64,000 bases of DNA from Echiichthys vipera (Eukaryota; Chordata; Actinopteri; Perciformes; Trachinidae). Location of the stretch: assembly GCA_963691815.1 (NCBI GenBank), contig OY829655.1:9999779-10063778 (forward strand), written 5' to 3'. Below are positions 30,912 through 45,415 of the stretch, piece after piece. The position numbers were made by a program, and so were the translations under genes. The notes below the pieces were generated by a model that was not told the DNA's origin, made no database searches, and saw only the letters and a program-made list of their open reading frames with translations. Every line of letters begins with the position of its first letter. Within the stretch, counting starts at the first letter, position 1.

Positions 30912-32436
30912 ACCTCTTCATGGAGCTAGAGAAAAAGTCAGGATCAAGTTAGATTAATACTCTGGGGAACAATCTGTCCAACAGATATTGAGATATTTCA
31001 GTGGGGGACGAAGTGACATTTCCATCTAGTCTTAATAATAGCATGGCTAAGGGCGCACTCAAACTTGGCCCAGATGATCTGTGCCATGCTTTAGGGTGAC
31101 GTTCCCCCCTCCCTCTTCCCCCACGGCCAAGGCCCCCAGGTCCAACTGTTTTTAAAAATTTTCATCTGACCAAATCTGCAGTAAACACTCCACCTCCTCT
31201 TTTGAAATGTCTGTCGTAGGGAACAGTTGTATATAAATAGTCTCAGGACATGTGCAATCCTGATTTACCCACCTCTCTCAACAGGGCCACAGCTGGGAAG
31301 TATACGGTTGTACTCACACTGGTCAAATGAACTACCCTTTAGCCATGGATCATGCTTGGTACGGTAGGAATGGTAAGTGTGAGTAGACCCTCAAAGCACC
31401 ATAGTTATAGGAATTGTGTGTTAGGTCTTCTAGGCTAGATAAAGACACATATGGAGCAAAATTTACAACTTTGTGTTTTATGTTTGTGTCAAAGTTCACA
31501 ACTGATCATCTTTGTATGTCTGATTGCTGCTTTTTAGGAAATGTAATAGCATCTGAAGTATCCTTCACGATCCTGCATTAGGGAACCTACAGTATATTAT
31601 TTTAGATATAAGAGACCTTATTGTTTCAAACTTGCTTCTCCAATGCTCATTTCAGCTACTGTACTTTGCCACCCCGAAGAATGATTATGAATTTAAACAA
31701 CCAAGGAAATGCATCTGCAACAGATGAACCTGCTTCTCATGATTTATGTGCAGTGCCAATGTTGTGCAGAATCATTTAATATCAAAGCTCATGTCTGGCA
31801 ATAGGGCTTGATTTAAAAGGCTGCTGTAGGACTGGGCTATGATTTTAGCCACTTGTATGTTCCCAGCACGTCATGGGATTGAAACAGAAATCAGTGAGAC
31901 TGCTGCTGTTCTGTACTGTAGCCCAGAAGCCACAAACTGCTCCAGCTGAGCAGCTCAGTGGTCAAAGCCACACATCAGTGGTCTCCCAACTACACGCAGT
32001 GCATGTTTCCACGCCTCAGTCACTCCTCCTTCAGGTCATTTGCTATAAATATCAATGTGTAACCATTTGACCAGTCTGGTTAGGTAAATGCTAGGGGAAA
32101 TCCCTCACCGGCTCTTGGGGGGCTTTACATGACTGTGTGTCACGGGCTCCTGATGCTGTGAGCCACTTTGACGTTTCATCATGTCATTTCTGCCTCAAAA
32201 AAAATTCTTCAAAGGACAATTCCAGCCTGGTGCACTGGTTGAGTGAACCGCTGCGACAGGCTCTCTATGTCACTGTTATGTAAGGTTAAATGTAATGTAT
32301 GAGAGCAGCGGCCCGCATAAACGGACTGTAAAATCGGATTCTCTGGTTCTCTGTGAGAGGACTGAAGTCTTGGACAAGGAGGAGTTATGTTCACAGTCTT
32401 TAGTTTTATTCTTCGAAAATTTGACAAAATAATTGT

Positions 32437-32437
<1 letters not shown>
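30912..32437. other. Non-coding stretch, no gene seen
   Basis: No exon-like frame and no clear repeat. Translations of the open frames are unlike known families. Confidence 0.5.
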
Positions 32438-32473
<36 letters not shown>

Positions 32474-32491
32474 CACACACACACACACACA
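32438..32491. repeat. (CA)n microsatellite
   Basis: CA tract of about 25 units interrupted once by AGG. Confidence 0.96.
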
Positions 32492-32632
32492 ATAAGATTT
32501 TCTGTTTTGTTTTGTTTGAATTTCACTGCTCTTTTTAATTTATAGTAAGCAGTTGTTTCCAGAAAAACCTCTGATACCCACTGACTTTATACTCCTTGTG
32601 AAGCAAATAGAGAGTAAAAAGTAGTAGGTAAA

Positions 32633-32710
32633 GGGAGAGTGAATATTGGATTTCAATGTGTCAAGTGGACAGACATTCAACACCAAATGAATGCTCATGT
32701 CTGCTGTTTT
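32633..32710. repeat. Fragment of dispersed repeat
   Basis: GGGAGAGTGAATATTGGATT followed by GTGGACA and ACACCAAAT.AATGCT parallels 35,192-35,265, which reads GGAGAGTGAATATTGGATT, then GTGGACA and CACCAAATTAACACTAATGCT. Same dispersed element, short remnant. Confidence 0.65.
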
Positions 32711-32779
32711 GCTATGTAAAAAGGTTGAGGTAATAATGTCCTGTTCCATCAATGTCACACTCATTGAAAACACATTTAA

Positions 32780-33195
32780 AGGAGCAGTGTGTGGACTTTG
32801 GACTTGGCAGCAACATCCATCCATCTTCAACCGCTTATCCCTATCGGGGTCGTGGGGGGCTGGAGCCGATCCCAGCTGACATTGGGCGTGAGGCGGACAA
32901 CCATTCACACTTACGCAATGTAGAGTCATCAATTAACCTAACACGTGCACGTCTTTGGACTGTGGGAGGAAGCTGGAGAACCCGGAGAAAACCCACGCAG
33001 ACACGGGGAGAACATGAAAACTCCACACAGACCGCCACCACCGAATGGACGAACCAAACACTGGCCTTTTGCGTCTTTTCATTACCTGAAAGCCACCGTA
33101 GATTCTCCTACACAGAAGGTGAGGGAAGGGGTTTTCATTGGGTTGCAATCTGCAAACTCATTGCTAGAGGCCAGTCATTCCTACACACTGCTCCC
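32780..33195. mobile_element. MITE flanked by TTAA, host of a SINE
   Basis: The left end AGGAGCAGTGTGTGGA and the right end CCTACACACTGCTCCC are near-complementary terminal inverted repeats, each directly bordered by TTAA (32,776-32,779 and 33,196-33,199). A TTAA target duplication is known for piggyBac-type transposons, but the termini do not begin with CCC, so superfamily assignment is open. The interior contains an inverted SINE copy. Confidence 0.8.
32814..33032 (-). mobile_element. SINE copy C, inverted, nested in MITE
   Basis: Reads in reverse complement. It starts at the 3' tail (CATCCATCCATCTTCAACCG), passes the GCTGGAGCCGATCCCAGCTG block, and runs up to the GACTGTGGGAGGAAGCTGGA and AACCCACGCAGACACGGGGA blocks. 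It lacks the CTGGACAGG-type middle and the tRNA-like head. It lies wholly inside the TTAA-flanked MITE and is therefore younger than it. Confidence 0.85.
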
Positions 33196-33318
33196 TTAAT
33201 ACTGCTGTCCAAGTTGCTTAACTTAACTTCACTGTAGCTGCTTGTTTAATGATGGAATAATTACTGACAGAAATGTTGATATTCAACATTTAACACTTTC
33301 CATCACTGAACACAAACC

Positions 33319-35035
<1,717 letters not shown>

Positions 35036-35480
35036 CATCTCTTAAAACCCACTGTACGCTGCCTCCCAAGCGGCAAACAGCAGACAGGAAAAGTTAGTTA
35101 CGTGCCTGTAAACATACTGAAGCGTTTAGCAGCTTGACCCAGAGCCAGATATGTCCCTGAAGAGTTGATAGAGACCAGAATAGAGCTAAAAGGAGAGTGA
35201 ATATTGGATTGATTGGATTCATCCGGTGGACACAAACATGCCTCGCACCAAATTAACACTAATGCTAAGCTGTTTCTGCTCGATGTTTAAATAACTTTAT
35301 TAATTTAATATCAGTGTTGCGTTTACAACATAGGCTGTATATACAGATGGATTGCTTTACAGCTCTGCTCATTATATTTTGGGCGTTACTTTTGTAATGT
35401 GGGAGGACGCTTCCATCTTCATTCAGTCTGTTTACAGCTTTTGGCGCTTCCCTCAAGTGGCCCAAAAAGGTTCAGGTATA
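35036..35480. repeat. Dispersed repeat
   Basis: Contains GCAAACAGCAGACAGG, GAGCCAGATATGTCCCTGAA, GAGTTGATAGAGACCAGAAT and AGAGCTAAAAGGAGAGTGAA. These blocks partly recur at 32.63 kb and 52.48-53.11 kb, and I associate them with an abundant teleost non-autonomous transposon. Its ends are not sharply defined. Confidence 0.65.
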
Positions 35481-36008
35481 AGCTAATATAAGGCTTCAGC
35501 AGTCAGAGTCAGACTCACAATCAAATCATCATTACCCCCTAAATATATTACGTCATGATGTGACGCATTCTCATCAAAAGGTTAATAGGATATCGTACGA
35601 TAAGTTCTGCACAAAAATGTGTACGATTTTGCGAAACAGTGAACGGAAGGTGACAGCGATGGTTGCCTTTGGTGTCAGTTAGGATTAGGCACCAAAACTA
35701 CCATTGCGTGACCAGTTTTAACCTACAAAAGGTGACGTTGGGGTTAGGCATAACCCTGCTTTTAATATGTATACACAGGTATACTGTAGTAGGACTCTTC
35801 ACAATTCACTTTATTATGCACCATGTAATAAATGTATTTTTCGCTCTAATGAAGTCTCTCCTGATTGAAATTAAGTTGTTGAGAAAATGTTTTGGCCTTT
35901 TGAAATGAAAACTTGTCGTTTTGTTTTCCTGGTTAGTGTTTTGTTGAGCAGCAGTACAATTACACATGACTGCCAGGACAAATATACCCACTTTATTGGG
36001 CTAACTCT
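35481..36008. other. Non-coding stretch with repeat fragment
   Basis: Positions 35,575-35,765 contain ATATCGTACGATAAGTTCTG, GGATTAGGCACCAAAACTAC and GGGGTTAGGCATAACC, a repeat type also seen in fragments at 8.25 and 23.7 kb. No gene seen. Confidence 0.5.
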
Positions 36009-36805
<797 letters not shown>

Positions 36806-38087
36806 ATACTGCTGAAGCCTCATATTAGCTCTGGCTGTGGTTTCTTTGAGAAAGGATTACAATGGCCAGTAACTAACAATGTAAGCCATGTGAATGTTTC
36901 ATTAAGACTTCAAAGAATCTGAAACCATATTTTAAATGAGCTGGATTTCTGAAAGCTCGGCTGAGTCTGAATAAAGCCACCTAACCAAAATGAATCAACT
37001 TGAGCTTTTCTTTTAATAATTGTTTGTAATTTTGGAAGAGGAATTGATTAAAAACTTGAATAAAAGACTAATTTAAACAAGATAAGATTGCACCCACTCT
37101 TGCTATGTATGTAGGGACCTAACAGGCATTGTCCCATGACCCAATCTGAGCCTCACACTTTAGTTGGAGTACACTGCGTCAACCATTTTGATTCCTTGCA
37201 AGATATTCAGTCATCCCAGTCAAACTGACAGAATTGCCAGATGTTTTCCCCTGAGTTGTTTCTCAAAGTACTTCCCTCATGTCATTTTACTACCATCCAG
37301 TGAGTTTTGAATTGAATCCTGAGGCATCAGATAAAAGATGATCATGTCAGGGAAAGCCAATTAAAGTGTCTCTCTGCATCAATCCCTTCATATCTATGAA
37401 TCCCTTTACCCATTCTTCACTCGTTGGCCCATTAACAGAGTCAATTAAATATCACTTCTGTCACTTCTTATTGTGATTTGTATCAAGTCTGTGCTCCATT
37501 GATTTAAAGTATGATGTCAGTCTTTAAAAGTGCATGTTAGACTGATGGAATAAGAGTATCCTAGACTGATAAATGAACCGTCTTGGGACATAAAATGCTT
37601 TTGAGAAGAAGATTGGTTTTAGAACAAAAACTTTGAAAACTGCTGCTTCAGGTGGGAATGTGGTGTAACAGTAATGAGGCAACCTGGTGCTGCTGTGATG
37701 AGTCATAACTTTCTCTCCCTGTAAATATAGAACACTTACGTGGAGCTTTTGTAACAGGAAACAAAGGGCAAAGAGTAGAGCAAGCTTGCCTGAAAATCTT
37801 TGTCAGAGAGCGTCACCATGGGCATGTGTTTCCAGTGCGTATTTCGACTGTGTGTTCATTTTCTTTTTTCATAACCACTGAGAAGAATATAACTTGTGTT
37901 ACTACAAAACAAAAGTGAGGACACTGAGTACATTTTTGTAGGACTCCATGATGCTTGGTTTGGGGGTAGAGGATGAGATTCACATTACAGTTCAGCTGAG
38001 GGTGAAGCATTCAGTGGTTAGCATTAGTGTCAGAGATTGGGAAATGGACATGAGTCAACTAAGGGTCTTCATGAGCTTAAAATGACA
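36806..38087. other. Non-coding stretch, no gene seen
   Basis: No coding signal. Positions 37,260-37,510 are repeat-free with several AATTAA/CATTAACA-type motifs and are raised as a candidate conserved non-coding block. Confidence 0.5.
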
Positions 38088-38706
38088 CACTGGAGATCAA
38101 AATTAGAGAATGAATGATTAATGCTTGATTTATTTTGAAATATTGTAATTTTTTTATTGTTCAGAATTTGATCGTATATCCACTGTGGCTATACCACTGC
38201 TGTGCTAGCATGTTTTTTTAAAGACCCAAGGCACTTTATTTTGTGAAAAAAAGCAGTGGGCAAAATTAGAGAACAGTAACCAGTGTGTCAGAAGAGAAGA
38301 TATAAAAAATATTTCTTAGTTCTATAGGATTCAAAAATGAATAGGAAGTGTAGAGGCCACAGCTTTGAATGACTTCAGCACATCTGAGCCCACAGGACAT
38401 CACTAGTTTCTCACACTGCTCTGGTTTGATCTTGGTCCATTCTGACTCAGTCTCTTCCACAGTTCACTTACTGTAGTGGGTTTCTTAGACATTACTTTGT
38501 TGCCAAAGGTTTTTCCAGAGATTCTCTATGAGATGCTTGTTGAAGTGCCTTGGTTATTTAAAATAAAACAAAACAAAACATGCTAGTACAGCAGTGGTAT
38601 AGCCACTATAGCGGTTATTCTATCAAATTCTGAACAATAAAAAAAAAACAATACATCAGAATAAATCAAGTATTAATACTTTGTTCTTTAATTTTGATCT
38701 CTAGTG
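38088..38706 (-). mobile_element. Tc1/mariner relic with long TIRs
   Basis: About 619 bp. The ends are long inverted repeats (roughly 150 nt each, CACTGGAGATCAAAATTAGA against the complement of the right end, CACTAGAGATCAAAATTAAA), with shared internal blocks such as TGGCTATACCACTGCTGT. The minus-strand frame at 38,266-38,460 encodes EETESEWTKIKPEQCEKLVM and RCAEVIQSCGLYTSY, the C-terminal end of a Tc1-like transposase. Most of the transposase is deleted, so it is non-autonomous. It is the same family as the copy at 59.28-60.23 kb. Confidence 0.88.
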
Positions 38707-40585
38707 TGAGTGTACGTGCAGCAGAGAAAGCAACAGAAAGAGAGATAAGAGGATGCTGTTCAGTGAACTACAGAGCGGTTAATTTCTGGCGTGAACACCA
38801 TTTGAAACGAACACAAGAAGCATACCATTTTATGTGTCATTTAATTGGTTAAAAAAGGGTTTTGTGACTGGTGAAATAATATCTAATACCAAGTGTCTTC
38901 TAAGAAATGATTGTGCACAATCTTCTAAAGTCTATCGATATGTGCTCCAGATCAACACCAACATGAACAGAACCTGGGGAGCCCTCGAATCAAATTGAAT
39001 TCCAGTCAGAAAAATGTGATTCGATATTCTCCTCAAATGGTTCTTATAGGAGAAGACTGAGCTGCTCTTCTATAACACACCACAAACCAAAGAGTCTGTG
39101 TTGACAGCTGCCAACAGATGGAGATTCATTGTTGCTTACTTATTCCTCATGTCTGTTATTGTTTACTTGACACGTACATTTGATAAACCCTTTCATAAAC
39201 CTTTCAGCTGAGTGCCGCACACCTCAGCTAGAATTAATATGTTTGTTGAATTCAAAAGGCTTAATAGAAAACATGATTGCAATGACCTGGTAATACTACC
39301 TTACATGATTGCACGAATGTTAGAAAAGGTTAAAATAAATGATTGCCACTCCAGTGGGAGAATCTGACATTTAGAGCACCGATCACACAGATTTACTTAA
39401 ACAAACTAAACACTGCTGGATGAGCTGAATGTCAGAGCACTTATTAACAGCAATAACATGAGGTGCCAAAGTGTTATTTTCCTATCACTTTGACTTTGAA
39501 GTGAGCGTGACCTTGGACTTCTACGATTTTCATCTTTGTTGTATTTTTCATTCACCGTGTGTTTTCAGTATAGCCCTCAAACTGTATTCCATACTTTCAG
39601 TCTCTGAGCTGGTTCTCATGTTGCTATAGGTGGACATGCGGTAGCAAGCTAAAAATAAATTAACAAAAAAAACACTACAGATTAGTTAGGGCACACCTGT
39701 GAAAAATCACTCCAATAAAATAGTTGACTTGTAAGGTTAGGGATGTGAGTGGGTGTAGTGTTATTTCGTGGAGAATGATAAATTCAGTCTTTTGCGAATG
39801 AAGTGGTTTTTCTTCACATTCAGACATAGAGAAATACAAAGCAACCGAGACTCTGAAAAAAAAACAAGATAGATAGCTAGATAGATAGATATAATTGCAT
39901 ATATCCTAAACAATATTAATACACAGCTAAACAAAGCCCTGTGTTGGTTATTAAGGACCAAAGACTTATAGAATATGTGGTCTGCCTCACACTTTTCCCT
40001 AACTGGAGCCACTTCCTCTTCCTACTGCTGCGCTTCAGTTTAAACAAGGATTATGTAGTTTACACTTCACCACATGGTGACAGGTATAGGCTATCCCTAC
40101 TTATCATAAAATAAATATTATTTTAAAAAAAACTTCAGGTTAGGTAATGAGTATAATGAGAGTAGGGGAGATAATAAAGTATGTTATTGTCTACACAGCT
40201 GAAACAATGAATGAAACAATTAAAACTCACTTGAATGTGATTATTGAGTATCACAAGCACATACCCTCTGGCTCAATATTGCATTTTGTTTCGTTGTGTG
40301 GAAATCAAACCTGTCATTCAAAAACCAACCGAAAATGACACCTGTTATTATTGCAGGGATGTTCCTCTTTCTGGCTCTGGATGTGAATGAGAGTAACTGG
40401 TCTCATTGACAAATCTTGTTAAGCCTCAGTAAACACAAAAAATGCATCTTAACTCAAACCCATACACGGGAATATTTTGATTTGTCTGATATTATGCCAA
40501 CAGAGATCATAGTTTAGATTGACCACCTCTTTATCTCTTCAGTACACACAGGCACGAATGCAGCAACACAGTGTGAGAGACTCAC
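38707..40585. other. Non-coding stretch, no gene seen
   Basis: No exon recognised. If the minus-strand first exon at 40.6 kb is real, this is the 5' part of its first intron. A short AGAT run lies at 39,868-39,892. Confidence 0.5.
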
Positions 40586-40643
40586 CTACAATGAACCACA
40601 GGAGCGTCTGTTTCTGCAGAGCTGCCCCGGTCTGCGATCCCAT
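40586..40643 (-). CDS. Candidate first coding exon, unidentified gene
   Basis: On the minus strand the codons read MGSQTGAALQKQTLLWFIV plus one base, followed directly by the consensus donor GTGAGT (exon end 40,586). The ATG at 40,643 has a good Kozak context (A at -3, G at +4). The segment QKQTLLWFIV, with polar residues before a hydrophobic run, looks like the start of a signal peptide or signal anchor that would continue in exon 2. The exon sits at the left side of a GC/CpG-rich block, as promoters and first exons do. No following exon is recognised in the 40 kb to the left, so either intron 1 is very long or the next exons are small. I do not recognise the protein. The call rests on start context, donor and CpG setting only. 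Confidence 0.5.
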
Positions 40644-41215
40644 CCTGGCCGCTCTCAAAATGGTCCACTCACTGAAGTTTGGGGGGGAAGTGAGCGGGAG
40701 GTGAACTAACAAGAGTTCAAAGCGTAGTGTGTGACATTATCAGTGACAGAAGGTGAGGAAATCCATGGAACGCGTTCCTCTGCTGCCTTGCGCAAACTGC
40801 TGCTGGGGGGAGCCAAGACTCGTCCTTGCTCCGGCTGTACCTGCACTCCCCCGAGTCTTCCTGTCACCGATCCTCTGTCATCCACACGTGAAACATACTG
40901 ACTTGTAAAGTTCTGGCTCTTTTTCTCAACAGCAGTCCTGAGGTTTTGAAGAAATCCGGAGCGCGCCTGTGAAGTGTGCACTGTTGAAAAGTGTGCTGTG
41001 CGCAACGGGACGCACCAGCCCGGGACCGGTGGAGCGGAGAGATTGTGTGTGAGGGTTCACTGCTTCTCTCTGAAAGGACACGGAACGGCGGGGACACGGG
41101 ACAGACCCAGACATAGCAATTACAGTGCGGGGAGGGGAGGGGAAGTGAGGAGAGTAATTTGGATGAGGGAGGAGGGACTGGACTCCGAATGGTACTTTTC
41201 CATTGGTTAATCGGA
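40644..41215 (-). promoter_or_regulatory. GC-rich promoter / 5' UTR candidate
   Basis: Much richer in G, C and CpG than the surrounding DNA, with blocks such as CGGGACGCACCAGCCCGGGA and GGACACGGAACGGCGGGGAC. On the minus strand a CCAAT box (ACCAATGG, complement of 41,200-41,207) lies about 560 bp upstream of the candidate start codon, in the order CCAAT box, GC-rich leader, ATG, donor. Long open frames on the minus strand here (40,706-41,220) have Ser/Pro/Arg-rich, random-looking translations and are best explained by base composition. A transcription start on the opposite strand is also possible. Confidence 0.5.
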
Positions 41216-42440
41216 TCCATATTCAGCGGCCAAGGCAGGATATGACAAAAGGCTTAATGAACTACATTTACAAATAAACAAACATAATCACTTATACTAA
41301 ATGTAGGCTGAAGGATGTTGTGACGCCATCTGGAATATAATACAGGCCCATCACTATTATGGAGAGAGACCACAGGCTTCCTTTTTCATAAAGGTCGGTG
41401 TTACCACAAACGTGTTCACAGGAGTCACAATTAGACCTAATAGGAAAAACAAAGGGTAAACTCCATAAACAAAACTTTTCAGGGAACATCATTTCACGAA
41501 TCTACATAATACTGAGAGTTAATAGCTCAACATGCATCACATGTGATACTAAAAATAGGTCGTCTACCTGTGGTGTGGCTCTGAGGATAGGTGCAGCGTG
41601 GATGCAGTGTGGATTTGTGCGCTGGCACAGGAATGGATGCAGGTTTGTCCCACAGCGCCATCTCGTGGTCAACTGGAGCGCTAAAACGCAAGTTTTTATT
41701 CATGCTTTCTTTAAATGAGCAAGTTCCTTGGACTGATATTGATATTGTTGATGTCTTCTTATATAACGTTTCTCTTCTCCATTATTTATTATGTTCTTAT
41801 ATATGAGGATGGATGATTACACTTCTCTTTAGCAGACTATTAGGACTCAATGTCTTTCCAACTGTTCAATTATTTTATGCTCTTTAGTCAATTTCTCAGT
41901 CTGGTTCGACTTCTTGTAAACCCTTGTGCCTCACTAGAGAAATCGTCAGCTTTTAAATGTTTCACTTTTCAATTATTGTCGCTGCAATAATGCATATGGC
42001 ATCAATTTTGGCAAGGGTGTGAGTGGCTTTTTTCTCTTTGAATTTTGGAAGTTCAACGTCAGCTCCTATAATAGGTCTATAATAAACCGTGGAGCCAAAA
42101 TGCAGACACTCAGACCCTTGAGGAACACATTAAAACCACAATTTCTGATCCAACAGCCATTATAGCATGCCATAAAGTAATGTATTCTATTATATTTTAG
42201 AGCACTGGCTTCAAAATTGTAGTTTGTACTATTTTCAACCAGATTGAGCCATTTTATAATGTTTGCCCTTCAGGCCAAAAACATGCTGTTTTCCTAGTTT
42301 CCACTGGGAGCATTGTTGCTGCATTATGGAGCCATGCACTATTATTGCTAATCTATGACACATTCCAGACTGTGTCGTATAGTATGTGTTTAGTATAGAG
42401 GAAATCAATTCATTTTGTGTGTTGTTTTCATATGGAATTT
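41216..42440. other. Non-coding stretch, no gene seen
   Basis: No exon-like frame. Open frames at 41,398-41,806 look random. Confidence 0.5.
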
Positions 42441-42751
42441 TAAAGGAATAGATGCTGTGAATGTAAATGATTGCACACTATCCTGTGCTCTTTCATCTGA
42501 AGTGCACTGTTCATTTTGTAAAATCCTGTTACTTAACTATTCTCTAACTTTTTCTGTGACTGACACAATCATACATACTTTATATTGCAGATCATCTTGT
42601 GCTAACTCTATGTTAAAACTAAGGTTTACTCTGCATGAAGCATCAACATAAAAAAAAACATGGGGTGTTCACTAGAATTTAAAATAAAGTTATTTAACTT
42701 CAAACTTGTTTGGCCTCACACGATGGTTAAAAGATTTAACTCTATATTAAT

Positions 42752-42789
<38 letters not shown>

Positions 42790-43450
42790 TGTATGATTGT
42801 ATGACAATTGCTTTTACATTTCTGTCCTCTAAATACATCAGAGAAACTTTTTTAAGGGATGTACAAGGGTTAATGAAATCCAACAGAAGAGGTAAAAGAT
42901 GTGTGGTTTTAATCACGACAGACTTTTTTCTAAAAGGAATAGACGTTTTAAATGTAAGACTGAAAATCTTCGCCAGTTAACAGTTGTATAAACGTATAAA
43001 CTAAAGCAGAAATGAATAAAAAACAAAATGCCTCCTGTGCAGCACTCCTCTGCCCAGTATGACCCACTGCGGTTATGATGAGAAGCAAAAAATATCAATA
43101 CATTATTTCACTTCACTACATTTCCCTGCAGTTTATATTTGGATCTGAATTGCACATGTATTCTCATACTCCAATGTTTGCACAATATACTGTGCTGTTT
43201 CATTTTGAGTGAACTTTTCACCATGTTAAATCAAACTTCTCCCCTGTTTCCTCATATGTTGTTTTAGCATTGGGAAAATAACTTTTTTCTGTCTGACACA
43301 ATGGCATATACAATATATTGCGTATCAACTTGTTCCAACTCTATGTTGAAACCACAGCAGGTTTACTCTGCATGAAACATAAACGAATGAATGAAATGTG
43401 GGATGTTTGCTAGAACTTAAAATAACATTACGTGAGTTTCTAATGACTTC
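42441..43450. repeat. Diverged direct duplication
   Basis: Two segments about 710 bp apart share blocks in the same order and orientation: 42,450-42,700 and 43,160-43,440. The shared blocks are CTGTGCT.TTTCAT, TTTCTGT..GACACAAT, CAACTCTATGTT/CTAACTCTATGTTAAAAC, GGTTTACTCTGCATGAA and a GTTTGCTAGAACTTAAAATA-type end. An AT microsatellite (42,757-42,782) lies between them. The origin (tandem duplication or two insertions of one element) is unknown. Confidence 0.7.
42757..42782. repeat. (AT)n microsatellite
   Basis: Thirteen uninterrupted TA units. Confidence 0.95.
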
Positions 43451-44225
43451 GGCTGAAGAGGTTAAAAACCATATCAAACTCAATGGCATGAACTTTATTT
43501 TGGTTCAGTTTCTGAGGATCATTACAGGTCTAAGAAGCCAAGACTTATTACTGTTTTCACAAACAAAATGTCAAAGTTATATATTATTCATTTCACTTGA
43601 AAATGTGTAATAAATACATCTTTTTATTATTCACCTTTTATTTCTCTAGCTGAGAATATAGTTTTTGAACCCATTTGAAGTGCATATAAAGTGTTGTTTT
43701 GCTGCAGTTTGCTTTGAACCCAGTGTGAGACATGACTCATCCTCTGCGTGGGTTGGTGTGGACTATACCTTTGTGTGGAATCACGATGCCAGACAACAGA
43801 AACGGTAAAAATGAAATGACTGAATGAAAAAGTTAGCCGGTCAAATCATCCAACTGACAGAGTCAGGACCTGAGGAAGGTCCATCAGGAGGGTCATATAT
43901 ATCACTGGTACATAAGAAGGAAAAGAGGAAGACACGAAGGCAACACAATTACCAGTGGTTGACTTTACAGGATTCAAAGTGTTTATTTTCATATGCACAG
44001 CAAAAAAACATGTTTCCTTTTACAATTAAATTATACATGTGCTGTCTATAGAATGCTAAACAAGTATAAAAAAGGAAGAAAAGGATAAAAAATACAAAAC
44101 AATGCCATCTTAAAAGGCAGCTTATTCAACAGATAAATAAAACAACAATAACAGTGAAAGTGTAAATGTAAACAGTGTAATTATGCATGTGACCAATGTG
44201 CAGTTGTAGAATGTAGTCCATGATG
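43451..44225. other. Non-coding stretch, no gene seen
   Basis: No recognisable gene or repeat. It immediately precedes the 3' end of the inverted LINE and may contain that element's 3' UTR. Confidence 0.45.
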
Positions 44226-44597
44226 ATACTCCCGTCAGCAGTTGAGGAGTCTGATGGTAGTTGGAAATAAAGACTTCTTTAGTTTGGTGTCCCTACATTT
44301 GACGCTTCTGTACCTCCGGCCTGCGGGCAGAAGTCTGAACAGTGTGTGCTGGGGGTGGGTATGGTCCTTGAGGATGGAGGCAGTTCTGCTGTTAACCCTG
44401 CGGAGATAGATGCTCTGCAGAGAGGGCAATGGAGTCCTGGTGATCTTAGCAGTCTTTCCCACTCTCTCCACAGCAGTAGTGCTGCCATACCACGCGGTGA
44501 TGCAGCTGGTCAGGACGCTCTCCAAAACGAAGCTGTAGAAGTTGAGCGACATGCCTCCACAGAATATACAGCGGCTGTTGTATAACAATCCCCTCAA
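44226..44597 (-). pseudogene. LINE 3' end relic (C-terminal RT region)
   Basis: The minus-strand frame reads FVLESVLTSCITAWYGSTTA, then KTAKITRTPLPSLQSIYLRR, SILKDHTHPQHTLFRLLPAG and RRYRSVKCRDTKLKKSLFPT, with IRLLNC at the end. This is the conserved C-terminal block of teleost non-LTR retrotransposon polyproteins. Only about 115 codons remain and the upstream reverse transcriptase core is absent, a typical 5' truncation. Confidence 0.9.
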
Positions 44598-45404
44598 TCT
44601 CGAAGGTTAATTATTACTTTTATTTATTATTTAGTTTGTGAGTTACTGCAAAAGTATTTCCTTACAATCCCTAGTCAAGTGCCACCGTACTCTAAGGGGG
44701 AATTGTTGGGTCTATGTAAATCATAAATAAGTCATAGGGTCTGGTATATACCTAGTCTGTAAAGTGTCCTGATATAACTTTTGTTATGATTTGGCACTAT
44801 AAATAAAATTGAATTGAAGTAAACAAATTAGGTTCTAATTTTAACACCAATAAGTAGAATCTCCCAGCATTAACCACCAAAACATTTAAGTGTTCAGTAA
44901 TCCAGGCACTTATTCAAACAAAAAAACAACGCACGTTCAAAAATCATAATGTCCACTCGAGCCTAGAATATTCTACTTCAGCTGGGCCTTTCCACACAGT
45001 CCACTTAATCCAAAGGAAAAATGTTCAATGAAAAAACAAAAATGGTATGTTAAATCCTTCCCAAGCGAAAAACAAAAACACAAAGTCCAGCAATGCATCG
45101 CAAACTCCCCCAAAAAGAGGGAAAACAGTCCCAGAGAAACCAGACTCACCAGGCGTAGCTTCTAGAAGGAAATAAGGAAATAAATAAGGAAATAGGAAAT
45201 AATGCCTAGAGCTTACTCTCCAGGCATCAGTTTAATCGTCCCCACACATGTTATCTTCTCTACAGTTCCGAGGTGAAGGAAACACCATAAAAAAAACCCT
45301 GAATCCTTCAGTTCCCAGGCAAAAAAAACACCTCAGCTCCTCTCACTACCCCCACTGAAGACCAAAAAAAATAGCCCTCTCAAACAAGCATTTTCTACCC
45401 ATTG
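44598..45404. other. Non-coding stretch, no gene seen
   Basis: AT-rich, with a low-complexity GGAAATAA-type run at 45,168-45,200. No coding signal. Confidence 0.5.
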
Positions 45405-45415
45405 TTCTCTAAGCG

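Noticed and set aside
40706..41220. Overlapping minus- and plus-strand frames of 78-118 codons in the GC-rich block
   Set aside because: Stop codons are rare here because the block is GC-rich. Several frames are open at once and the translations are Ser/Pro/Arg-rich without domain signs. A 5' UTR/promoter explains it better.
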